This document shows, piece after piece, positions 10,067 to 20,647 of a stretch of 64,000 nt of DNA. The position numbers and the translations under genes are program-made. Source of the DNA: Canna indica (lineage: Eukaryota; Streptophyta; Magnoliopsida; Zingiberales; Cannaceae); assembly GCA_034359265.1 (NCBI GenBank), contig CP136896.1, positions 70,319,501 through 70,383,500 of the forward strand, given 5' to 3'. The notes beneath the pieces were generated by a model. It was not told where the DNA came from and did no database searches. It was given only the letters and a program-made list of their open reading frames with translations. The first letter of the stretch is position 1. Each line of letters opens with the position of its first letter.

Positions 10067-12266
10067 TTATATTGAATTGAGTCCGAAGTATACTAAATAT
10101 ATTCCTAATCTTAAACATTTTGTCCGATCAATCGTCAAGAATGTGTGGCGCTGCTGATTTGGATTAATAATTCAAAATAATTTTTTCAAAAAAATATCAT
10201 GAACATTTTTTAATGTTTAAATGATTTACTACTTAATGTATCTCGATTTTAAGAGTTTTCCTAATATAATTCAATATTTTTTATTTCTAACCAGCAAGGA
10301 TCTCGTACGATTGATTTCAATTACATTTATCATCAAGCTATCAGTAATTTGGTCATTATGATACTGAGTGACACTAATGACTTGGATCAAATCATCAAAG
10401 GTACAGTAAGCACTCCTAAATATATTTTAAAATAATAAAATATTATGTCATCAAACTTTTTAAAATATTATATATATTTTTCTTCTTTTAATCTGTGTCC
10501 TCGTATATTCTCAACAATTGCTCACAATTCTCTGGGTCAAAGTTGTCATTTTGATTGACGCTGCTTGTAGCAGTGCTATAAAAATTCATTCAAAATAAAA
10601 TCAAAAAAAGTAACATCATAAAATTGTAAGATTTTCAAGTATGACATTTCTTAGCTTGCACCTTGTAATGACAACTTTTTATTAAAGGCTTGAGTTGGAT
10701 GCTTTACACTGCCACTTTCAAATGCATGAATTCTCGACAATCTTATCTGTGGCTGATGAAGAAAACCACGTCTCCAACCTTCACTTTCAATTCTCTTAAT
10801 ATAGAAGAAAAAAAGTCTCTTTTAAATGTACAAGTTGATTGAGTTGATCATGCACATATACATGACCGACTATAACAAACAATAAACTTCAAATATACTT
10901 TCAATAAGAATTTTCCTAAATCAAAATATGAATTCCCAAAATTTTTAGAACTGAATTCAAAAAATCTCCAATATACCTTTCAACTGAAACTCTTGATCTT
11001 AATATGTAATCTTTAAAAGTGATCATTTAATCATAAAAATATATCATATTTTAAAAAAAAAATTATAAAAATTTTAAATTAGTGAATGAAATAAGATTCA
11101 TAATTTGAATCAATAAAATTGAATGAATCTCAATGAAACTCTTAAAAGTGTTATATATTTAATAATGAAAATGCATTCTAAAATTTTAAAAAAATCATAA
11201 TAATTTTAAATTAGTGAATGAAATGCGGTCCACAACTTGAATTAATGAACTTGAGTGTGTACAAGAGTTTCATCCAAACTCTTGAAAATTTTTAAAATGA
11301 TCATTTGATCATAAAAATACATCTTAAAATTCTCAACAAATCATAATAATTCTAAACCCAAACGTACACATTTTTGTACACACCCAATATACCATTTTCC
11401 TAAATCCGAATGGATGAAATGAGGTCTATAACTTGAATCAATTAAATTGAGTGGGTACAACAAGAGTTTCACCAAAAATCTTTTAAAAATTCAAGAGTTT
11501 CAGGGAAAAGATATATTGAGGATTCTTTGTATTCATATTTAATTTTAAAAAATTTCAAAGATCATATTTGATTTCGAAAAACTTCAAAAATTCATATTCA
11601 AATTTAGAGAAACTCTCTTACTTTCAATTTGATTTTTTTTTTCAAAAAATATTTGGACAAATTCTTCTCATAATTGATTATGCACTTCTTAACAAGCCTA
11701 ATTTCAGATACAATTCATACCATAAATAAATAAACCGATCAAATATTAGAAAATGCTGACTAAGACCTAATTACAAAAAAGAAAGAATCATGTAATTAAT
11801 ATAGGGATCATGCATGTGCAAGTCAATATTCCAATGGGCCTAGTCTATTTGAGTCAGCAACACATGGGTGGTCTGACCCCAATTAACAAAAAGGACCGAG
11901 TACCACTCCTGCTGCCACGTGTGTACATTCGGCACTCAGTAGGGTTAAAGCAAATACTAGCTCTAAGTCAATCTCAACTTACTTCCTCTGCGCTTCATTT
12001 ATGTAGCATCGACAAGAAGACAAAGACAAAGTGATGGACTGATGGCTCACATTCAAGTCCTCCCTCAGACATGGCCACTTTTTATTTGATGGATGGTGGG
12101 TGCTTCATCGCCTTTTCTTTGTGTTTGTAAAGCACTGCAAATTGATTGATTTCTACATTTTGGTTTTAAAATCAATTGCTTTAATTTTTCCTTATATGTG
12201 TTTTATATCACATTAATAATGACAATTTTTGAAGATAATGATTTAATTCAAGCTCAATAATAAACA
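10067..12266. other. AT-rich intergenic DNA with diverged internal repeats
   Basis: No gene was recognised. From about 10.9 to 11.55 kb, phrases such as ATAAAATACATC, AACTTGAATCAAT and CAAGAGTTTCA recur three or four times in the same orientation. This suggests an old tandemly amplified intergenic repeat. A slightly GC-richer patch at 11.8-12.05 kb has a short plus-strand reading frame without recognisable content. Confidence 0.45.
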
Positions 12267-12757
12267 GGAGAAGTACAAGGAAAGTTCTATAAATTTTAAA
12301 TTTTTTAAATTTTTTGAACTTCGATCATGTAAATTTTAAATTTTTTGAACTTCAGTCCTATAAATTTTATTTCGATATTTTTAGTCATATATATTTGTTC
12401 CATAGCACAAATTTGATCATATTTGTTGCGGTCTATTAACTTTATCAATATGAACATAACGTCGCTTATTTTTTTTGAGACAAAGAGTTAACAGACCATC
12501 ACAGATATGATTAAATTTGTGCAACGGAGCAAACATATAAGATTAAAAATTTTGAAATGAAACTTATATGAATCTATCAATGTGTATGAACGGCGTTATG
12601 TCCACATGAATAAAAAATTAACGGACCGTCACAAAAAGGATCAAATCTGAACTAAGAAGCAAATATATAGGACTGAAAATTTTGAAATAAAATTTATTAG
12701 ACTAAAATTCAAAAAAAAAAAAAAATTTATAAAACTTTCCGTTGCACACTTCTCTCC
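12267..12757. mobile_element. MITE-like foldback element with long inverted repeats
   Basis: The left end GGAAAGTTCTATAAATTT and right end AAATTTATAAAACTTTCC are complementary. The similarity continues inward for about 190 bp per arm, including words such as TAAATTTTATTTC, AAATTTGATC, GGTCTATTAAC and AACATAACG in the left arm. Long arms suggest a Mutator-type MITE. The outer borders and target duplication are uncertain. It codes for nothing. Confidence 0.6.
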
Positions 12758-13021
12758 TCGATAAACTAAATTAAGATTTAAGGCAAGTTCAACTTCACCT
12801 CTATTTACTTTACTTTTATTATACTTTCATCCCTAAAATTTTTTAAAATGAAAATGAAAATATCAATTAGGTCTCCACATAGAATCTGCAGGTGCATGCA
12901 CGACTTAATTTGTGGTCCAAATCCAAATCATGCCGCTGTCATCGGCCTAAATCCGATACATAGTGAAATGGAGGGTTCCAGAGAGTGAGCGAGATGAGGA
13001 ATATGTGGATCATCAAACACA

Positions 13022-13219
13022 TCAGCATCCCCTCTTTGCTTGCAAACTAAGCATGCATGCCCAACTTAATTCCTGCTTTGATTCCTTTTTCATCACCTCA
13101 ACAGCCAGCCTACTTTTCAAAGCTTCAAAAGCTACAACCATATCTATCAATCTGTGCTTTTTGACTTGGAAAAGTTCAAGATTAGCAATACCACAGTATA
13201 TATGCTCAACATGAGGTAT
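13022..13219 (-). pseudogene. Possible gene fragment, unrecognised
   Basis: A minus-strand frame reads HVEHIYCGIANLELFQVKKH and continues through LIDMVVAFEALKSRLAVEV to MLSLQAKRGC and a stop. The composition is that of normal protein (charged helical sequence, few low-complexity runs), unlike the surrounding noise. No start codon, splice context or neighbouring exon could be found. It could be an orphan exon, a retro-copied fragment or chance. The family is not recognised. Confidence 0.3.
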
Positions 13220-13399
13220 ATATCCGATAATCCATGGATAGCACAATTGGTGCTTTGTCTAAAGATCTAGAGTTCAAATTTTATTATGATCATATATTAT
13301 AATTTTTTATCTTCATTAAAAAATAATGCGCAACAAAAATGATATATTTGTTTGGAATAATAAAAATGATAAGATAAGAATGAATTTATATTTATTATT

Positions 13400-14250
13400 T
13401 ATTTAGTGCATGACGCCTATTCGGTATAGGAAAGACGTTATACGAGAGAATGACGGATAAACGAATTCACGGTAGGAGAATAGCAAGCAAATATCGAATA
13501 GAGGGGAAGTGTGAAACTAGGGCTGCTTTAATAGGGTATTTAAGTGTCATAGCCTTTAGCCGCCTTCTTTCCTCATTACCAATAGTTCTAGGACAGAATT
13601 GGATGCCTTATTAGATGTTTTCAATAGTTCTCGAGTGGATACTTTACAGGGAGGGAGCTTGTATGATAGGTGGAGGGGGCCGGGGATGAGTGAAGAGCTA
13701 CGCTAATTTGATAGATTGGAAGTTCGAGTTTGGGCATGTCATCAACTCGAGAGTGATCAATCAAGTTTGGAGAGTTAGAAGAATTATACCAAAAGCCTGT
13801 TTTAAGTCATGAATCAATCGAGAAATCATTTATCATATCTCTTTTTTCAATCAATCCAAGTGCTTTTCGCTCTAGTGAAAATAGGTAACTCAGGATAGGA
13901 GCAAGTAGAGGAAACCCACATAGCGGTATTCTTAATAAGGACGGACAGAATGGTCCGAGGTGAATATAAAAGAGGTTTGGTCTTTTCAAAATCATCAAAA
14001 ATGTTCTCCGGTAGGAACATGAAAAGATCTGAAAGCGGGTGGGCTACGCTAAGCGGGGTGATCAATTTCATGCGAAAATGCGTTTGCTAGTTATTCTTTC
14101 AACATCCAGCTTTAGGTCTTCAACTTTAATGGATGCTAGAGACAGTAGAGCGCCCTTTGACTTCTTTTTTGTATAACGAAGTTTCAAGTGAGAAAGTGAA
14201 CCAATAAGTTCGATCATATACGATATTGCGGCTAGCCTAAAATCCCAGTG
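13400..14250. other. Probable mitochondrial DNA insert (NUMT)
   Basis: Base composition changes abruptly from strongly AT-rich flanks to roughly 40-45% GC. The sequence lacks the A/T runs and repeats of the surroundings and has the texture of plant mitochondrial intergenic DNA (for example GAAGAGCTACGCTAA, GGGCTACGCTAAGCGGGG, AGAGCGCCCTTTGACTTC). No mitochondrial gene is recognised in it. The assignment rests on composition and general resemblance, so another organellar or foreign source remains possible. Confidence 0.45.
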
Positions 14251-16399
14251 ATGAAAGGGTGTCCATCAATAGGCCAGGTTTTAGATTTTATCTGAATCTT
14301 TAGTCTATTCAGTTCAAGTTTTGTTAAGTTCAAGTGGAAAGTAGGTTCGATTCCAAGAGTCAAGTCAAATTCTATTGGTTGGGCAGATCTAGTAAATTAT
14401 AATTTTTACCTACTTGCATGACCATGACATATGAATGCCTCACAATGTGTGAAATGCATGTAACATCATTAATGTTATTTGATTGCAAGATATGATTAAT
14501 TCTATGCCGGGTGCGAGTTCAATGATTGAACTCGCGCTTCATGATGTATTTATTTTTTTTTACTTTCTTTTTTTATTTAATGAAGAAATAGAAAAAAAAT
14601 AAACACTTCTAGGGTGGACTCTCACCCCGCATAAATCAAATTAACCACAAGATATGAAGAATTGGACACAAGGGATAGGTATCCAAAGTCAAATATTACA
14701 TGGGAAGAATCAAATCAAGGATGCTTTGGCCCATCTGTAAACCTTTACCAATTTTTTAGACTTAGCAAAATTGGAATGCATGTCCTTGTCGACAAGATAA
14801 TAATATTTAACAAAGTATATATATATATAGTGATGGTACATGATATGTTCTTTTGCTGTGGCTATCCATAATGCCAAGCACAAGCAGCAGCAGCGTCACC
14901 TTGATATATGCTTTTTACCATCACTACAACCCATGCTTTCTGCTGCAGTGAAAAGAGGAGATCACGCAATGCAGCTTGCTTTAAAGAAGACAAGCCTACA
15001 ATATATTCTCATATCACTTTGGCACACAAAAAACACATAATGGAGTGCAAGTGATGCTACTTTACCTGCCTGTACGAATAAATAGATATTCTCAAGGAAA
15101 CTCCAGTACCCCCACCATGTTTTGTTCAATTTGGGAAAATTTCGATTCAAATCACGAAATTATAGAGTCTTTTTCTTTTAATTGTTTGATTCTTTCATTT
15201 ACAAAATTTACCTAGCACTTGATTTGTTTTAAACAAATTAATTTAATATAATGTCTTCATATTGTTTGTATCATTATAAAATTTGAATATGAACTATACA
15301 TAATTGATATGTGAGGCTAAATATATACAGAATCATGCAATTTTTATTTAGAATTGTCAATTTCATAAATTTTATATTTTGTTACTTTTTAGGTAAAATT
15401 AATTATTTTCACAAAGTAATTAAACTTATTTTTTCATTTAAATCTATGGGTTCAAATATTTTAAATATGATCTACTCATCTACTTATATATATTTTCATA
15501 AAAGAATTAAGGTTGTTTATTTGTTTTGTTTTAGATGATTAAGGTAGTATTATCGGGTAAATGATCCATGCCAAATTTTGTATGTTAAATTTAGTTTTTC
15601 TTACTTTAATAAGTGAGTTTTTAATAATAAGTGGTCTTGTAAATTTTCATTATTATATCTATATACATATTTATTTTGCCCTTTTTTGCATTTACTTCAT
15701 ATCAAAAAACAGAAATTGAACAAAAAACATAAATGAACAATTAATTTCTTTGCTGATTCTTGAATATACTAAATGTTATAAATGAAATTAAAAAATAATT
15801 ACTTCAAAAAATGATTATTTTATTAAAAAGGAATTATTTCAACGAACTGATGAAGCCCGGTTTTTTATAATTTAAATAATGAGATGAATATACGATTTTT
15901 TTTAAAATAACTTATTTACATATAAGGCGCCCATAAGAAAATCATTGTCCATAACTTGTCTTATTTTGTGTCATATTGTTTATAACGACATTTAAATTAT
16001 TTAATTTAACATCTAAATAATTAATAACCAATGACCCATCCCCATCATTTTAATGTAAAAATGTGATTGACAATCAATGCATACGATGTAACAATTGAAA
16101 GATCCGAGCACGTAAAAACACAATGGGTCTTATTTGGTCTTTGCCTAACTAAAAATAGCCCACACATTTGAAACATCACAACGTAGGCCCAATACATGCA
16201 GTTGATGTTATAGACCACCAATCTCCAATCTTTGTTGTAGAAATAGAATAGTAGGTGAACAAATTACGTCCATTTACGTGATTTATGGAGTTCAAAAAGA
16301 CCGATATGTTTGCTTCGAATTGATGATACATACAAAATAAATAATCAACATTCGTGCTCTCAACAACTCTTAACCATATTTCATATTGTTGGGTGGTCT
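14251..16399. other. AT-rich intergenic DNA
   Basis: No gene was recognised. A small perfect palindrome, CGAGTTCAATGATTGAACTCG, lies at about 14514-14534. Short reading frames at 14.66-15.15 kb and 15.31-15.54 kb have no recognisable content. The rest is AT-rich. Confidence 0.45.
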
Positions 16400-19260
16400 A
16401 ACCGATGATCAAACAATAGAATGTTTAAAAAACAATCAACAAGCAATTAGAAATCCAATTCAACGATGACATTAGTGAGCTGATGTTGAACAACATATGA
16501 CAAGCCTTCACGCAAAGTCATGACTTCACATTGCAATGCATATTGACGCATACACCGACAAGATTTAGCATTAACACATTCATCGGTAAAAGTTCTAACA
16601 ATAAAGTCAATTCCAACAGATTCATCATCCCACGAGCCATCACAACTAATTTTGAAGCATCCCTTCTACGAGGGAATCCATTTAATATTAAAAGGAGTTT
16701 TAGTACTATTTTTAGCTATTAACATAAGTAGATGCAAAAGCTCTAATTTGATTCACGAAACTATTTAGAACAAGCTGCCTAACACGATAGAACTTATTGT
16801 TCCTACCCCAAATGAATCATCAAGTGTTGGCAATGATAGCTCTACAATGAACTCAAATTGAGTGCAATTGAAGGAGAGTCAATACCAACTTTTATGCCCA
16901 AACTGACTGAACTTGAGACGAAAAAAATACATTTTGAATATTTTTAGAAGCCAAATCACAAAATAAGTATATATCATTTTAAAAAATCCCAAACTTGTAA
17001 AGTCTAGAACATACACAACGCCAACCATATAAGGATTTTCCAAATAAATAAATTTACCTTGGGTGTTTTAGACCAAATATTAGAATTCTCCAAAAAGATT
17101 GGTTCATGGCTTCTAAGAAATAAGTAAGCTAAACGTGTGGAAACAAAACCCCTAGTCTCATTCTTCCAAATCCAAGAGTTATCCTTAGGGAGTAGTAGTA
17201 AATTTATCAATGCATTTGTCCGACATCTAAAAGACCGCAAAAGAATAGATAAGCACAATGTTTACAACAAAATTGAAAGAATATTTTTACCAACCTAAGA
17301 TAAGAAATAAGTTTACCAAGCACCCAATTTGGTATTGATATATTTATATAAATGCTCATACGTATTAGGAGGAGCCCTTCTAGAGGCTATCATGACCCCT
17401 AAGTACTTAAAAGAACATTTCCTTTGTTTCATATGAACATCACAACATATGCACATTGTTAAAGTCCCACTTGAGGTTGTGGTCTAGATAGCATTTAAAT
17501 AGATTGGGAAATCCTCCCATCATGAGCTAGCTTTTGGGGTGAAGTTAGGTTCAGGGCTAATTTGTTAACATGGTATCAAAGCCAAACCCATGATTAATAT
17601 TAGGTCACCTGCAGATGTGGTTGATGTCCAATCATGGGCATGAGGGGTGTGAGTTAAAGTCTTACATTGTTTGAGGTTGTGGACTTGTGGTCTACATTGA
17701 GCAATCCTCCCCTCATGAGCTAGCATTTGGGATGGAATTAGGTCCAAGGTTAATTTATTAACACACATGACAGTCTAATTTGACACATTTTTAGAGAAAA
17801 ATATCTTAGATTTATACATATTGACGTTTTGACTTGTAAGCTTTTCATACTATGAGAAAACAAGCTTAGGATTTTGAGACTTTTTTATTTATCCTAAAAA
17901 CTAATAGGATATCACCTGCAAACATCAAATGACTAATGCATAAGGTGTTATTTAGTTTGAAAGGAGTAATGAGTTTATCATTGACATTAAACGTTAATAA
18001 ATTGGTGAGTAATTGAGTAACCTATATATATATGAAGAGATAATGGATAACCCTATCTAATACCATCATAAGCTTTGAGACAACCAAACATCAGCACAAC
18101 AAGCAAACCTGATAGAAGTAATTCATAAATGTAACACCTGAATAATGGCTTCCCAAAATAATAAATCATAAGCATTTCTAAATCAATCTTGACAAGGATG
18201 AGGAAGATTTATCTTTAAAATCATACATGGAATGAGTCAACTCTTGTGCAATTAGCATATCATCACAAATACTTTTGCCTTCGATAAAGATAGATTATTC
18301 ATATAAGACTAAAGTAATTATGCAAAACTTCTTGCTAAAAGTTCTGCAAGAATATGATAAGACATATTACGAAGAGCAATAAGTATATAATTTTACAGAT
18401 TCCTACATTTTGGAATGAACGTTAAAATTGTTTTATTCCAATCTAGAGGCAAATTAGAATTTTCATAAAAGATATCCAAGCATTTCACAAAATTTTCAGA
18501 GATAATACTCTGGTACTGTTTATAAAACTGAGTAGTAAAACCACCCAAACTAGGACTTTTCCCATTGGTCATAGATCTTAATATTCTAAATATCAAAGTG
18601 AGAGAAAGGAGTAAGCATAGTATCAAATTTTCTACAGGAGCAATTATTAGACCAAAGATTACTTTAAAACTTTGCAAATCCACCTAAAATCTCTTGATCG
18701 TCAAACAAAACAAAATCATGAGTAATGTAAATGGAAGAAAACATTCAACGACGAGTGCTCACCATTCTGTGGAAATAAGCGAAATTGGAGTGACCATCCG
18801 CAATCCACTTAGTTTTGGACTTTGCTCGCCATTTATGAGAAATTTGTCTCTCAATAGCAATGGACTTATTATAAAGGGATCTGAGAGCTAATTCTTGCTC
18901 CTCTCAAAGACCTACATAAGCATCTAAGAACTCCAGAGAAGTAATACAGTCATTGGTTTCAGCTAGATTATTTTCCAAGAGGCCTAACTGATTTTTATTC
19001 CATCAAAGCAAGGTTTGTCTAGCAAATCTAAGTCTCAAAGGAGAATAAATTATGAGAATCCATATGTAGAGGAGGCTTATTGCAGGCATTTGAAACCACA
19101 GTAGAGGATTGAGATTACTTAATCCAAAAGTTTTGAAACTTGAAAAGTTTACTTTTAATAACATTCTCGGAAGAAAAACATATGGCAATAGGAGGAAATA
19201 CTGCACTTGAGGTGTTTAACAAAGGCATTGCCAAAAAAAGTGAAGTCATGCCACATTAGA
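16400..19260 (-). mobile_element. Degenerate L1-type LINE (ORF2 remnants)
   Basis: Read on the minus strand, ORF2 pieces are in order. A pre-RT block contains KWIADGHSNFAYFHRMVSTR (about 18830-18750). A reverse-transcriptase segment (18683-18393) has MTNGKSPSLGGFTTQFYK and LPLDWNKTILTFIPK, matching the NGKAPGPDGF and IPK motifs. A zf-RVT block (17258-17004) has WIWKN and SKTPKVNLFIWKIL. An RNase H-like block (about 16640-16450) contains CDGSWDDESVGIDFIVR and, further on, IVELDF. Stops and frameshifts separate them and the catalytic FADD stretch is not visible. A TRIM element interrupts it at 17457-17763. Both ends are approximate. The element is dead. Confidence 0.8.
17452..17768 (+). mobile_element. 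Complete TRIM retrotransposon (17457-17763), TSD CACAT
   Basis: Two LTRs of about 115 bp (17457-17570 and about 17648-17763) both contain the phrase CATGAGCTAGC and end in TTAACA. The first is followed directly by TGGTATCAAAGCC (17571-17583), a primer-binding site of the initiator-Met tRNA type. A purine-rich tract with GAGGGG precedes the second. CACAT flanks the element on both sides (17452-17456, 17764-17768). The internal part is only about 77 bp and codes for nothing, so the element must have used proteins from elsewhere. It lies inside the LINE. Confidence 0.9.
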
Positions 19261-20647
19261 GAAAGCGTGATATAAACAAATCAAAATATGGTGAGGCCCC
19301 GATCTACTAGTACAGTAAATGAAAGGAGAGCTACAAAAACCCAAATCAAAAAGTCCAAAATCACAAATAAAATATTGCATTTTTCGTTTTTTTTTAAATA
19401 ACAGCTAAGCTAGCTGGTAGACTAAGGTGTGATTTGAAATCTAGGAGGAATATGCTTCAAAACTCAAATAAAAAGCTTCAAAACCGAGGGATTAGCTGTT
19501 GTCAAATTCACGTGAATTGGTAATAAACTAATGATAGTACTTCCATACAGAACGGGAAGTTCAAACAGACTGCATAGCTAGCAACAAAAATAATAGGAAA
19601 TGCACCATAACATTTTATACGTTGCTACATTGAGACAAGGAAGCTCGTTCCATGGAAAAATTTACAATATCCTACCATGAAATGCTGCTACAACTCTAAA
19701 AATTTGAAAAAAAAAAAAAAATCCACAGCAGTAAAGCAGGAAATATCACTTAAAATTTCAGAGTATCCTACCATGTCAATAATGCAAAAACTGTTAAAAG
19801 TTCGGAACTAAGTTTTTGTAAAAGTAGGAAATATATACAAAGTTCTACCAGTTTCAACCAGAAGGAACTTTGACTTTAATGGGATTCTAACAAAAAAATG
19901 AAATCCATTCAGCTGGCATTCTCCTCGTATCAGTTGTCTTTCACAGCAGCAAGATATGCAAAGTATCATAGAATGATGATAACTTTCTGTAAATGAGCAA
20001 ATCAAATAGGTAAAAACTTGTACATCTGAAACATATAGTCAAAATCATTAGTAGAAAGCTTTAATTTCCTATTGTTGTCTGTAACCAGCTCAAAATAATA
20101 GGGCATTTCTTTGAAAGCAGCATAATTCTTATTGTGCTCATGACTCTTCATGAAAAAAAATATTTTACCTGCTAGTGATCGAGCTGATTGACAAGTTGAG
20201 AATACACAACTCACTTGGTGGATGTACTCATGCAGCTTTGAGAGACAAGCAAATTATTTTTTTTAAAAAAGTTTGAGGCCAATCTGAATGGGCTGTATAA
20301 TTTATAATTTAGGGGGTCTGTAATGTAATTAACCCTTTGCAAAATATACATTAATAGGCACAAAACTTGCTTTTTGACTCTTAAATTTTTTGTGCCAAAA
20401 TAACAAAAGCTCCAAAAAGAAGATACAAGGAAAACTTTTCATAATATTGAAATACAACCTACTAAGAATCCCACAATATAGTGCATTAAATTCTATATAT
20501 GTACAGGTTATAGTAACTTCAGTGCTGAAAGTGCTACAAGATCCTCATGACCTAAAGTTAAGAGAACTTGTTGACAACCTAATATGGCAATATCATTGTG
20601 AAAACAACAGCTTCTATTACTAGGCTAGTACATCATACCTATGCAAT
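19261..20647. other. Intergenic DNA downstream of the PTD homologue
   Basis: This is AT-rich with a poly-A run at about 19708-19722. Two modest reading frames, minus 20002-20214 (contains AAFKEMPYYFELVTD) and plus 20390-20623 (contains VLKVLQDPHDLKLRELVDNL), have protein-like composition. They lack starts, splice partners or recognisable domains, and they may be stray exon fragments. Confidence 0.35.

Noticed and set aside
14514..14534. Palindrome CGAGTTCAATGATTGAACTCG as a tRNA or terminator
   Set aside because: No cloverleaf or other RNA structure surrounds it, and the short palindrome alone is not evidence.
20390..20623. Plus-strand exon downstream of PTD
   Set aside because: Protein-like in part, but the first half is low-complexity and there is no upstream exon, start or family match. 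Kept only as a note in the intergenic entry.
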